A stretch of DNA of 33,271 nucleotides from an uncultured Lentisphaerota bacterium (GTDB lineage Bacteria > Verrucomicrobiota > Lentisphaeria > Victivallales > UBA1829). The notes under the pieces are model-generated. The model made no database searches and had not been told where the DNA came from. It was given only the letters and a program-made list of their open reading frames with translations. Below, piece after piece: positions 13,901-20,852 of this stretch. The stretch's first letter is position 1, and every line of letters starts with the position of its first letter. Both the position numbers and the translations under genes were made by a program. Location of the stretch: assembly GCA_900320095.1 (NCBI GenBank), contig ONQZ01000026.1:1-33271 (forward strand), given 5' to 3'.

Positions 13901-14333
13901 ACCATTTCACCGCCTCGGCATAGTCCTGTTCAACGCCCTTGCCATAGTAATAACAGTTGCCGAGAAAGTATTGTGCCCCGGCTTCGCCCTGTTCGGCTGC
14001 TTTGCGGTACCATTTCGCCGCCTCGGCATCGTCCTTTTCGACGCCATCGCCTTTTTCATAGAGGACGCCGAGATCGCATTGCGCCTTGGGAAAACCTTGT
14101 TCGGCAGCCATGCGCATCCATTTCACCGCCTCGGCATAGTCCTGTTCAACGCCATCGCCATAGTAATAGCATGCTGCGAGATTGCATTGCGCCCTGGCTT
14201 CACCCTGTTCGGCAGCTTTCCGGATCTGGTTTATATCCTGGCCGGGATCATCTGATGTGCTGTCGGAGCATGCCGAAAACGAGGCGGCGAAAACGATGGA
14301 GAACAATAAAAGCACGCGGCTGAAAGGGTTCAT
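10983..14333 (-). CDS. Giant Sel1-repeat lipoprotein, 29 full repeats
   Basis: Encodes 1116 aa from the ATG complementary to 14331-14333, preceded by AAGGAG at a 6-base spacing; the frame stays open further upstream but without such a site. A signal sequence (VLLLFSIVFAASFSAC) ends in a Cys that fits a lipobox, so it is probably a lipid-anchored periplasmic or outer-membrane protein. Residues from about 45 to the end are 29 complete 36-residue Sel1 repeats (consensus AQxNLGxCYYxGxGVEQDYAEAVKWYRKAAEQG in pieces) plus one 15-residue remnant between repeats 23 and 24 (FAEAVNRLREAAEQG). Sel1 arrays form alpha-alpha superhelical scaffolds for protein binding. The repeats are very alike at DNA level, which invites copy-number change. 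The strand opposite has long mirror ORFs, which are shadows. The gene is flanked by direct repeats of the metY end. Partners are unknown. Confidence 0.93.
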   Translation of the reverse strand: MNPFSRVLLLFSIVFAASFSACSDSTSDDPGQDINQIRKAAEQGEARAQCNLAACYYYGDGVEQDYAEAVKWMRMAAEQGFPKAQCDLGVLYEKGDGVEKDDAEAAKWYRKAAEQGEAGAQYFLGNCYYYGKGVEQDYAEAVKWFRKAAAYEIAAAQNILGFCYYKGDGVEQDYAEAVKWFRKAAEQGDVQAQFNLASCYYYGDGIKKDDAKAVEWWRKAAEQGDAQAQNNLAAYYYHGTGVEQDYAEAVKWSRKAAEQGHVQALCDLGFYYETGKGVEQDYAEAVKWYRIAADQGNAKAQCYLGNCYYYGRGVEQNYAEAVKWNRKAAEQGFAEAQNNLGNCYRNGRGVEQEYAEAVNWYRKAADQGLAIAQNNLGACYLMGDGVEKDEKEAAKWFRKAAEQGEAFAQNNLGGCYLKGDGVEKNAGEAVKWFRKAAEQGLAGAQGNLGFCYENGEGVEKDEAEALKWFSRAAEQRFADAQYPLGSNYENGDGVEQDYVEAVKWYRKVAEQGYAQAQCNLGGCYYYGRGIEQDYAEAVKWFRKAAEQGLAEAQYKLGVCYRNGKGVEQDNAEAVNWYRKAADQGLADAQFILGFCYHNGEGVKHDDAEAAKWFRKAADQGYAQAQHNLGVCYEQGMGVKQDYAEAVKWFRKAADQGHAEAQTSLGQYYGDGRGVEQDYAEALKWYRKAAEKGSAGAQFSLGQCYSYGRGVEQDDAEALNWYRKAAEQGFGKAQNNLGTCYEKGEGVEQDHAEAVKWYRKAADQGLAMAQVNLGTCYVKGKGVEQDQAEAVKLYRKAAEQDFADAQYNLGYCYDNGIGVEQDHAEAVKWYRKAAEQGLADAQCLLGIAYDEGLGVKQDKNEAVKWYRKAAEQGFAEAVNRLREAAEQGFAEAQYNLGHCYHGGDGIEQDDARAAEWWRKAAEQGHAEAQFYFAVSYVGGRGVGQDHAEAVKWYRKAAEQGHVQAQYNLGICYENGDGVEQDDAKAAEWWRKAAEQGHVEAQVRLGICYEDGKGVEQDFAEAVKWYRKAAEQGHAGAQIIIGSCYSLGRVVEQDKAEAVKWFRKAAEQGNAVAQCKLGQCYHNGEGVEQDYAEALKWYRKAADQGFELAKEYLEKLEN

Positions 14334-14376
14334 GACAATCTCCTTGTGTGGTATATGGGCTTTTTGTAAGAATAAT

Positions 14377-14405
14377 AATATATCGCTACTCAACAGAAAC
14401 ATCAA
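14377..14405 (-). promoter_or_regulatory. Predicted promoter of the Sel1 gene
   Basis: On the minus strand: TTGATG (complement of 14400-14405), 17-base spacer, TATATT (complement of 14377-14382), about 45 bases before the start codon, in a notably AT-rich stretch. Confidence 0.5.
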
Positions 14406-14527
14406 GAAAAAGCATAGAGTTTTTTCTGAAATATAGTTTTTTAGCAAAATAAAACTGTTTTTTTGGCTATCGGATACCGCTTCTCTTATTTCCTTTCTTT
14501 TTGGACAAGACATCCCTGGCGAAATCA
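14406..14527. other. AT-rich spacer upstream of the Sel1 gene
   Basis: Contains A and T tracts such as the runs around 14429-14434 and 14457-14464, and no gene. It separates the Sel1 promoter from the right direct repeat. Confidence 0.5.
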
Positions 14528-14652
14528 TGAAGCTCATCTGAGGAAGGCAAGCCCTCCACGGCAGAGCCCGGCTCCGCTCGGGCACGAAAAAAGTTAGGGT
14601 TAGGTGAAAAGGAAGCCCCCGGGCCTGCTGAAGGTTCCGGGGACTTTTTTTT
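14528..14652 (+). repeat. Direct repeat, right copy (metY end plus terminator-like hairpin)
   Basis: Matches 10717-10892 with about 55 bases missing and a few substitutions. The match includes TGAAGCTCATCT from the metY coding end, GGCAAGCCCTCC, CCCGGCTCCGCTCGG and an unbroken run of identity from TTAGGGTTAGG through the hairpin loop. The hairpin at 14614-14645 has one mismatch and is followed by eight T on the plus strand, although both neighbouring genes are on the minus strand. It is therefore a displaced copy, not a terminator made for them. Confidence 0.85.
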
Positions 14653-14672
14653 CAGGAAGAACTGAATTTGTA

Positions 14673-16064
14673 TTAAATCTTCTTTCCGACCATCTTTTCC
14701 GGACGGACGGCGGCGTCGAACGCGGCTTCGTCGATGAGTCCGCTGGCGAGCGCGGCTTCCTTCAGCGTCAGGCCCTTCTTGTGGGCGGTCTTCGCGATCG
14801 CGGCGGCGTTGTCGTAGCCGATGACGGGCGACAGCGCGGTCACGAGCATCAGGGACCGGTTCAGGAGTTCGCCGATGCGGACGGTGTCAGCGCGGAGGCC
14901 GTCGAGCGCGTATTTGGTGAACGAGCGGCAGGAATCCGCGATGAGGCGGATTTCGGTCAGCAGGTCAAAGATCATCACGGGCTTGAAGACGTTCAGCTCG
15001 AAATTGCCCTGCGTTCCGGCCATCGCGACCGCCGTGTCAAGCCCGATCACCTGCACGCAGACCATGGTCATCGCCTCGCACTGGGTCGGGTTCACCTTGC
15101 CGGGCATGATGGACGAGCCGGGCTCGTTTTCGGGGAGGATCAGCTCGCCGAGGCCGCAGCGCGGACCGCTGGCAAGCCACCGGATGTCGTTCGCCATCTT
15201 CATGAGGGCGCAGGCGAGCGTGCGGAGCGTCCCGCTGGCGGCGGCGATCGCATCGTGTCCGGCGAGGAGCGCGAACTTGTTGCGGCCGGAGACGAACGGC
15301 AGTCCGGTCAGGTCGGCGATCTCCTTCGCGGCGGCTTCGGCGAAGCCTTCCGGAGCGTTGAGGCCGGTCCCGACGGCGGTCCCGCCGAGCGCGAGCTCGA
15401 AGAGTTCCGGCAGGACGCCTTCGATGCGCGCGAGCGCGGCGTCGAGCTGGGCGCGGTAGCCGGAGAATTCCTGTCCGAGCGTGAGCGGCACGGCGTCCTG
15501 AAGGTGCGTCCGCCCGATCTTTACGATGCCGGCGAACTCGGCTTCCTTCTTCGCGACGGCGTCGCGGAGCTCGCGGACGGCGGGCAGAAGCGTCTGCACG
15601 AGGGCGCAGGCGGCGGCGATGTGCATGGCGGCCGGGAACGTGTCGTTGGACGACTGGGACTTGTTGACGTGGTCGTTCGGGTGGACGGGCTTCTTCGCGC
15701 CGCGTTCGCCGCCGAGCAATTCGTTCGCGCGGTTGGAAATGACCTCGTTCACGTTCATGTTGGACTGCGTGCCGCTGCCGGTCATCCAGACCTTCAGCGG
15801 GAATTCGCCGTCGAACTTCCCGGCGAGGATCTCGTCGCAGGCGGCGCAAATCGCGTCGGCCAGGGCGGGATCGAGCTTGCCGAGGCCGCGATTGGCAAGC
15901 GCGCAGGCCTTTTTCAGGACGGCGAATCCGCGGATCACCTCGCGCGGGATCAGGTCGTCCCCGATGTTGAAATGGATCAGGGAACGCTGCGTCTGCGCGC
16001 CCCAGTAGTGTTCGGCGGGGACGGCGATCGGCCCCATGCTGTCGGTTTCAATGCGCTCTGCCAT
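14673..16064 (-). CDS. fumC: Fumarate hydratase class II
   Basis: Encodes 463 aa, the normal length for class II fumarase, which hydrates fumarate to malate in the TCA cycle without an iron-sulfur cluster. Diagnostic segments: [20 protein letters not shown] at the start, [20 protein letters not shown], the [17 protein letters not shown] substrate region, and the superfamily signature [11 protein letters not shown] around residue 314-324, carrying the catalytic loop serine. The [10 protein letters not shown] block separates it from aspartase and argininosuccinate lyase. It is third in a minus-strand series after alaS and the STAS gene, 54 bases after the latter, so co-transcription is likely but not certain. 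No strong terminator in its own orientation was seen downstream. Confidence 0.96.
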   Translation of the reverse strand: MAERIETDSMGPIAVPAEHYWGAQTQRSLIHFNIGDDLIPREVIRGFAVLKKACALANRGLGKLDPALADAICAACDEILAGKFDGEFPLKVWMTGSGTQSNMNVNEVISNRANELLGGERGAKKPVHPNDHVNKSQSSNDTFPAAMHIAAACALVQTLLPAVRELRDAVAKKEAEFAGIVKIGRTHLQDAVPLTLGQEFSGYRAQLDAALARIEGVLPELFELALGGTAVGTGLNAPEGFAEAAAKEIADLTGLPFVSGRNKFALLAGHDAIAAASGTLRTLACALMKMANDIRWLASGPRCGLGELILPENEPGSSIMPGKVNPTQCEAMTMVCVQVIGLDTAVAMAGTQGNFELNVFKPVMIFDLLTEIRLIADSCRSFTKYALDGLRADTVRIGELLNRSLMLVTALSPVIGYDNAAAIAKTAHKKGLTLKEAALASGLIDEAAFDAAVRPEKMVGKKI

Positions 16065-16118
16065 GGTCGTGCGTAATCCTGTTCGGTTCGAGGCTGATGC
16101 GGGAAAGAGGAATCCGCC

Positions 16119-16619
16119 TCAGTCCTTCTTCTGTTCCATTCTGTCGATGTCTTTCTTGACGAATTCGACAACCTTCTCGAATTTCTGCACGTTGCCCTCG
16201 TCGATGTCCATCAGCGTCTGGTGGGCGTCGAGCACGTTCCGGGCATTGCTCTCCGCGGTGGTGGCGTTGGACGCAGCAGCAGAGTCGGCAGCGTCGCCGA
16301 ACTCACCATTCTGGAACGCGAAGACTTTCTGCAACCCGAGGCCGCAGAGCAGTTTTTCGTTCTGTTCGGAGGCGTTCCAGATCTCGGCCGGGACGTTCTT
16401 CTTTTTCGCGTTCAGGCCGAGCATGGCGAGCATGCCCATGAACGTGCTGTCCATCCAGGTGCATTCCTCCAGGTCGATCTTCAGGCCCCCGAACGGTTCC
16501 GCGGCGAGCTTCTTCGCCAGCTCGCGGAGCGGCGGGGCGCAGACAAACGAGGCGTTGCCCTTCACGCGGATGAAGGTGACGGCGTTTTTCTCGGAAACAA
16601 ATACTTCTCCTGCTTCCAT
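16119..16619 (-). CDS. STAS-domain protein, anti-anti-sigma-factor-like
   Basis: Encodes 166 aa. Residues about 5-105 form a STAS domain: beta strands VTFIRVKGNASF, a helix LRELAKKLA, the strand LKIDLEECTWMD and the helix STFMGMLAMLGL, with Ser58 after Asp57 at the position phosphorylated by RsbW/SpoIIAB-type kinases in anti-sigma antagonists. The C-terminal 60 residues (Ala/Asn-rich, then acidic helical) are an extension of unknown use. In the known families the unphosphorylated form binds an anti-sigma factor and frees sigma; no such kinase or sigma gene is visible here. It starts 12 bases after the alaS stop, with GGAG in between, so it is almost certainly in the alaS operon. Confidence 0.85.
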   Translation of the reverse strand: MEAGEVFVSEKNAVTFIRVKGNASFVCAPPLRELAKKLAAEPFGGLKIDLEECTWMDSTFMGMLAMLGLNAKKKNVPAEIWNASEQNEKLLCGLGLQKVFAFQNGEFGDAADSAAASNATTAESNARNVLDAHQTLMDIDEGNVQKFEKVVEFVKKDIDRMEQKKD

Positions 16620-16631
16620 GGTCTGGTCTCC

Positions 16632-18440
16632 TTATTTCTGTTCGGCGCCGTCCTTGACGAGCACGGCCTTGATGCGGCGGACGCCGCGGCTGGAGCTTTC
16701 CTCCTTCATGATCTTGAAGCCGCCGAGCGCGCCGGTATGCGTCGCGTGCGGACCGCCGCAGATCTCCTTGGAGAAATCGCCCATGCTGTAGACTTTCACG
16801 ATGTCGCCGTACTTGTTGCCGAAGAGGCCGATGGCGCCCTCGGCGCGGGCGGCGTCGGGGGACATCTCGCGGCAGACGACCGGGAGGTCGGCCTTGATCT
16901 GCTCGTTGACGATGCGTTCGACCTCGGCGATCTGTTCCGGCGTCATCTTTTCGGGGTGGGAGAAGTCGAAGCGGAGGCGGACGCCGTCGATGTTGGACCC
17001 CTTCTGCGCCACGTGGTCGCCGAGCACGAGGCGGAGCGCCTTGTGGAGCAGGTGCGTGGCGGTGTGGAGTTCGGCGGACGCCTCGGAATGGTCGGCGAGG
17101 CCGCCCTTGTTCTGACCTTTTTCGGCGGTCTGGGAGTCGGCGATATGTTTCTGGCGGGCTTCCTCGTAGCCCTTCATGTCGACGGTGAAGTTCTTTTCCT
17201 TCGCCATTTCGACCGTGAGCTCAATCGGGAATCCGTAGGTCTCGTACAGGTTGAACGCGTTCTTGCCGGAGATGACCTTGTTCGTCACGAAGTCCGGCAC
17301 GCGCGCCACCATCTTCTCGAATTCGCGGGTGCCGCGTTCGAGCGTGCGCTGGAACGTCTCCTCCTCGCGGTTGAGCTCGGAGAGGATGGTCTCGCGCTGG
17401 GCGTTCAGTTCGGGGTAGAACCCGCCCATGATGGAGATCACGACTTCGGCAATCTTCGCGGTGAACGCTTCCTTGATGCCGAGGTTGTTGCTGCCCTCGC
17501 GGATGGCGCGGCGGATGATGCGGCGGAGCACGTACTCGCGGCCGTTCTTGTCGGGCACGACGCCGTCGGCGATGATGAACACGGCGGCGCGGATATGGTC
17601 GGCCACGATGCGTTCGGGCGCGGTTCTGGGCGTGCCTTCCTCATGCGCCGCGCCGCGGATCTCGTCGAGCTTGGCGAAGATCGGGGTGAAGAGCTCGGTC
17701 TCGTAGCAGTTGTCCTTGCCCTGCAGGATCGCGGTCACGCGTTCGAGCCCCATGCCCGTATCGACGTTCTTCTGCGCCAGCGGGGTGAACGTGCCGTCCG
17801 CCTGCTTGAAATACTGCATGAAGACGTTGTTCCAGATCTCGACCCAGCGCTTGTCGGAGGGGTCGAAGACTTCCGGCGCAGGCTTCGGGCCGGTCCAGTA
17901 GAAGAACTCGGTATCGGGTCCGCACGGGCCGGTGATGCCGGCGGGACCCCACCAGTTGTCCTTTTTCGGGAGCCTGGCGATGCGCTTCTCGCTCACGCCG
18001 TGGTTGCGCCATTCGTTGTAGGCTTCCTCGTCGAACGGGGCGTCCTCGTCGCCCGCGAACACGGTGAAGCCGAGCATTTCGAGCGGGAATCCGAGGTAGT
18101 CGGGCGAGGTCAGGAATTCATAGCTGAACGCGATCGCCTCTTTCTTGAAGTAGTCGCCGAGGGACCAGTTGCCCAGCATCTCGAAGAACGTGAGGTGCAC
18201 GGCGTCGCCCACGTCGTCGATATCGCCCGTGCGGATGCACTTCTGGACATCGGTGAGGCGGGTCCCCTGCGGATGCTTTTCGCCGAGGAGATACGGCACC
18301 AGCGGGTGCATCCCGGCGGTCGTGAAGAGCACGGTCGGATCGTTGTCCGGCACGAGGGAGGCGCTGCGGATGACCGCGTGTCCCTTGGACTGGAAGAATT
18401 GCAGGTACTTTTCGCGAAGTTGAGCGGCTGTGGTAATCAT
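16632..18440 (-). CDS. alaS: Alanyl-tRNA synthetase, short form without C-Ala domain
   Basis: Encodes 602 aa; the common bacterial enzyme has about 850-880. The class II catalytic and tRNA-binding part is complete: VLFTTAGMHPLVPYLLGEKH, the QKCIRTGDIDDVG block and HLTFFEMLGNWSLGDYFKKE. The editing domain is also present, with HTATHLL from residue about 457 and CGGPH at about 559, matching the zinc-binding HxxxH and CxxxH that clear mischarged Ser and Gly. The protein ends just after GVRRIKAVL, where the C-terminal oligomerisation/tRNA-binding C-Ala domain would begin. It charges tRNA-Ala in the cytoplasm. First gene of an operon with the STAS protein and probably fumC; it has a promoter at 18481-18509 and GGAG 11 bases before the start. 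Confidence 0.97.
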   Translation of the reverse strand: MITTAAQLREKYLQFFQSKGHAVIRSASLVPDNDPTVLFTTAGMHPLVPYLLGEKHPQGTRLTDVQKCIRTGDIDDVGDAVHLTFFEMLGNWSLGDYFKKEAIAFSYEFLTSPDYLGFPLEMLGFTVFAGDEDAPFDEEAYNEWRNHGVSEKRIARLPKKDNWWGPAGITGPCGPDTEFFYWTGPKPAPEVFDPSDKRWVEIWNNVFMQYFKQADGTFTPLAQKNVDTGMGLERVTAILQGKDNCYETELFTPIFAKLDEIRGAAHEEGTPRTAPERIVADHIRAAVFIIADGVVPDKNGREYVLRRIIRRAIREGSNNLGIKEAFTAKIAEVVISIMGGFYPELNAQRETILSELNREEETFQRTLERGTREFEKMVARVPDFVTNKVISGKNAFNLYETYGFPIELTVEMAKEKNFTVDMKGYEEARQKHIADSQTAEKGQNKGGLADHSEASAELHTATHLLHKALRLVLGDHVAQKGSNIDGVRLRFDFSHPEKMTPEQIAEVERIVNEQIKADLPVVCREMSPDAARAEGAIGLFGNKYGDIVKVYSMGDFSKEICGGPHATHTGALGGFKIMKEESSSRGVRRIKAVLVKDGAEQK

Positions 18441-18480
18441 GTTATGGTAATCTCCATGTAAGTTGTCAAACTAAATAATA

Positions 18481-18509
18481 ATTATACACCCGTTTCCGCC
18501 TTTTTACAA
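18481..18509 (-). promoter_or_regulatory. Predicted alaS operon promoter
   Basis: On the minus strand: TTGTAA (complement of 18504-18509), exactly 17 bases, then TATAAT (complement of 18481-18486), 40 bases before the start codon. An inverted repeat overlaps it (see 18486-18525). Confidence 0.6.
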
Positions 18510-18525
18510 GTGGGAATACGGGTGT
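18486..18525. repeat. Inverted repeat over the alaS promoter
   Basis: ACACCCGT at 18486-18493 and ACGGGTGT at 18518-18525 are exact complements; an inner TCC / GGGA pairing is possible. The arms enclose the -35 box, and one arm abuts the -10. It could be an operator, or a terminator hairpin for the formyltransferase transcript arriving from 18557, although the following minus-strand sequence (ATAATTATTATTTA) is not a clean T run. Confidence 0.55.
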
Positions 18526-18556
18526 TTCAGCTTAAAAAAGTTTCTCAAAAAGCGGT

Positions 18557-19435
18557 TCAGAGGGCGACCGGACGCGGCGCGGCGTTTTCGGAGTACTCCA
18601 CAGTCTTCACCGGGTTCCCCTCATAGCGCAGCGTGCCGTCCTGGTCCAGCGAGAACTTGTTCCGCGCGAAATCGTCGACCGTCTGAGGGAAGACGACCCA
18701 GTCGCCGTGCTCCTTCAGTATCTCCAGGTTGCGTTCCGCCGCCTGCATCAGCAGGTCGCCGCGGTATTCCGCCGGCTTCTTCCCCTGACGCGCCGCCTGG
18801 CACGCCCTGAGTTCGTCAACGGTCGCGCCCGCGAGGTCGACCGGAACCGGGGCGGAGATCCCGAGCACCGGACCGGAATCCATCTCCTTCGCGCCGCCGG
18901 TGAACGCCTGCGCGATGATGACGCTGCTGCGGAGGCTCGTGTGGCCGCGGAGCAGAGCCGTTTCGACCGGAAGCCGCTGGAGCCCCGCCAGATAACGCCG
19001 TCCGTCCTCCTCAAGCGTGAGGTCGCCGGGATGGACGTTCAGGCACGGCAGGACGCACGTGATGTTGGAAAGCGGCACGAATCCGGCGAGGATGCCGAAC
19101 TGCACGCTGTAGGGCATGAGCAGGCGGATCAGCGCGCCGGTCCACTCCTCTCGCACCTGAAGGGCGCGTTCCGAGGTCAGCGCGATCTTTTCCAGGCCGC
19201 GTTCGCGGTAGAATTTCGCGATGTCGTGTTCGACCAGAGGCAGGCCGTACTGCGCCGCCAGGGCGCGGGCGCGGCTCGTTTCGGGTTTATCGGTGACCAG
19301 GACGCGCGGAGTCCAGCCTGAAAACGCGCCGGACCGCCACCCCTCAAGCAGCTTGGCGGCGTTCGTGCCGGTTCCGCTCAAAAACACGGCCGCGGCCGGT
19401 TTTTCCGGAAAAGTTTGAAAAAAAGTGGAAGACAT
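18557..19435 (-). CDS. Formyltransferase-family protein, PurN-like
   Basis: Encodes 292 aa, longer than the usual 190-220 of PurN. FLSGTGTNAAKLLE resembles the phosphate-binding start of phosphoribosylglycinamide formyltransferase; LNVHPGDL supplies the N-x-H-P catalytic pair, and KEMDSGPVL the Asp-containing D-x-G-P segment. PurN uses 10-formyl-tetrahydrofolate to formylate GAR in purine synthesis. The middle has an extra insertion around residues 85-105 and the C-terminus has about 60 added residues (VVFPQTVDDFARNKF onward), so another formyl-transfer substrate is possible and no gene symbol is given. Separate promoter at 19474-19501; the ribosome binding site is weak. Confidence 0.75.
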   Translation of the reverse strand: MSSTFFQTFPEKPAAAVFLSGTGTNAAKLLEGWRSGAFSGWTPRVLVTDKPETSRARALAAQYGLPLVEHDIAKFYRERGLEKIALTSERALQVREEWTGALIRLLMPYSVQFGILAGFVPLSNITCVLPCLNVHPGDLTLEEDGRRYLAGLQRLPVETALLRGHTSLRSSVIIAQAFTGGAKEMDSGPVLGISAPVPVDLAGATVDELRACQAARQGKKPAEYRGDLLMQAAERNLEILKEHGDWVVFPQTVDDFARNKFSLDQDGTLRYEGNPVKTVEYSENAAPRPVAL

Positions 19436-19473
19436 GGCGTTCTTTCATTTGATTTTTGCGATTTTGTGTTTAA

Positions 19474-19501
19474 AATATAAACTGTGATTTTCGTTTCGCA
19501 A
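19474..19501 (-). promoter_or_regulatory. Predicted promoter of the formyltransferase gene
   Basis: On the minus strand: TTGCGA (complement of 19496-19501), 16-base spacer, TATATT (complement of 19474-19479), about 38 bases before the start codon. The same AT-rich divergent region must also drive the plus-strand operon at 19557, but no clean promoter was found for it. Confidence 0.45.
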
Positions 19502-19556
19502 ATCGTTTCACCGACTTTTTTCGTTTTTATTCAAAATTTTCTGCTGGAGACATGAA

Positions 19557-20846
19557 ATGAAGCTTCCAAAATATTCCTCCCTATCCCTCTGCATGATCCT
19601 CTGCGCGCTCGCCGCTTCCTCGTTCGCCGCCGACGATGCGGCCGACAAACCGGCTCCGGTTGCTGTTCCTGCCGCCGAACAGGCGGATTACGCCGAAAAA
19701 CAGGCCGAAGCGGCAAAAGCCGAAGCCGAAATTGTTAAGCACAAGTCCGACGCCGAGAAGGCGAAAGCAGAAGCCGCGCGCGAGGCGCTGAAAGCCGAAG
19801 TCGAGAAGGCAAAGGCGAAGAAAGAAGCCGAAGCCAAGGCCGCCGAAGAAAAGGCAAAAGCCGAGGCTGAAGCCAAGGCTGCCGAAGAAAAAGCCAAAGC
19901 CACGGCTGAAGAGAAAAAGAAAGCCGCCGAGGAAAAAGTCGCCACGGCGTTCGAGGAACGTTTCCCCGAGCTCGTCAAAGCCATCGCTGACGCCGATCTC
20001 TCCGCCGAAAAGAAGGCCGAAGTCGACGTCCTCTCCGCCAATCTCATGGCGAGCAGCGACGCGCTCGCCGAGGTCACCGCTCGCGAAGCCGCCGGAAAAG
20101 CCCAGCCCGCGGAAAAACTCGAGGCAGAGATCGAATGCCTCACGAACTACACGGCGATCCTCGCCGCCGTCCCCTCTTCTGAGAATGAAACGCTCCTCGC
20201 CGACAAGAGACTTGAACTCCAGTCCGCCCGCGAGGACCGCCTGATGCTCGCCCAGAAGGAATTCGAGGAGGGCAAGATCGACTCGGACCAGCTCCGCGAG
20301 CTCGAAGAGAAATATGTGAAGGCCGACGCCGTGACCGAGGCGGAACCCGTCAAGGCCGCAAAGAAGGAAAAGAAGGAGCCGTTCTGGGGTTACAAAAAGC
20401 ACAAACCGCTCCCCTGCCTCGTGATCGTCGCGAACTACCGCATCCCGCGCAAGGTGATCGCCGAATACCTCCGCACCAAATACGACGTGCCGTACATCCT
20501 GCTCCCGTCCGATCCCGGCAAGCCGTCGAAGGACGATCAGGTCTACTTCAGCGGCGGGAAGAGGAATTCCGGCGAGCTGGAAGTCGCCCTGCCCGCGCCG
20601 CAGCTCTCGCAGTTCATCGCCTATCTCCGCCCCGAAACGGTCATCTTCCTCGGCGACGAATCGTACATCAACCCCGTGTACCGCCTCGCCGTCCCGGAAG
20701 GCGTCCGCAAGGTCGAGTTCAACGACTCCGAATGGAAAGTCAACACGGCGCGCCTCGACGAGTTCTTCCGCCGCACGCTGAAGACCGACATCTCCGACCA
20801 CTATCTGGACTACCTGCAGGACCAGGGCAAACGTGACGCGGAGTGA
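19557..20846 (+). CDS. Secreted Ala/Glu/Lys-rich coiled-coil protein
   Basis: Encodes 429 aa. A signal peptide (LSLCMILCALAASSFAA) is followed from residue about 40 to 270 by a highly charged Ala/Glu/Lys heptad region (repeats like AKAEAEAKAAEEKAKA), a long periplasmic coiled coil that resembles TolA-type rods in composition only. The last 140 residues are a compact, Pro/Tyr-rich alpha/beta domain (LPCLVIVANYRIPRKVIAEY, ETVIFLGDESYINPVYRL) that was not recognised. GGAG sits 7 bases before the ATG; a three-codon ORF (ATG AAA TGA at 19552-19560) overlaps this start out of frame. First gene of the operon ending with a cell-wall amidase, 6 bases before the permease, which suggests a structural or regulatory role for the envelope machine. 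Confidence 0.85.
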   Translation: MKLPKYSSLSLCMILCALAASSFAADDAADKPAPVAVPAAEQADYAEKQAEAAKAEAEIVKHKSDAEKAKAEAAREALKAEVEKAKAKKEAEAKAAEEKAKAEAEAKAAEEKAKATAEEKKKAAEEKVATAFEERFPELVKAIADADLSAEKKAEVDVLSANLMASSDALAEVTAREAAGKAQPAEKLEAEIECLTNYTAILAAVPSSENETLLADKRLELQSAREDRLMLAQKEFEEGKIDSDQLRELEEKYVKADAVTEAEPVKAAKKEKKEPFWGYKKHKPLPCLVIVANYRIPRKVIAEYLRTKYDVPYILLPSDPGKPSKDDQVYFSGGKRNSGELEVALPAPQLSQFIAYLRPETVIFLGDESYINPVYRLAVPEGVRKVEFNDSEWKVNTARLDEFFRRTLKTDISDHYLDYLQDQGKRDAE

Positions 20847-20852
20847 TCCACG

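Noticed and set aside
11226..14255. Repetitive plus-strand open frames across the Sel1 gene
   Set aside because: They are the antisense of the 36-residue Sel1 repeats; the minus strand has the lipoprotein signal, AAGGAG and perfect repeat phasing.
14334..14585. Extension of the Sel1 frame upstream to a Met near 14585
   Set aside because: It would read through the promoter and the direct repeat; the start at 14333 has AAGGAG at 6 bases and a lipobox signal peptide.
14610..14652. Functional terminator for fumC or the Sel1 gene
   Set aside because: The T run is on the plus strand while both genes are on the minus strand; it is better explained as a copy of the metY terminator.
16084..16094. 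tRNA T-loop-like GGTTCGAGG
   Set aside because: No matching acceptor or anticodon arms are around it; no tRNA gene was found in the window.
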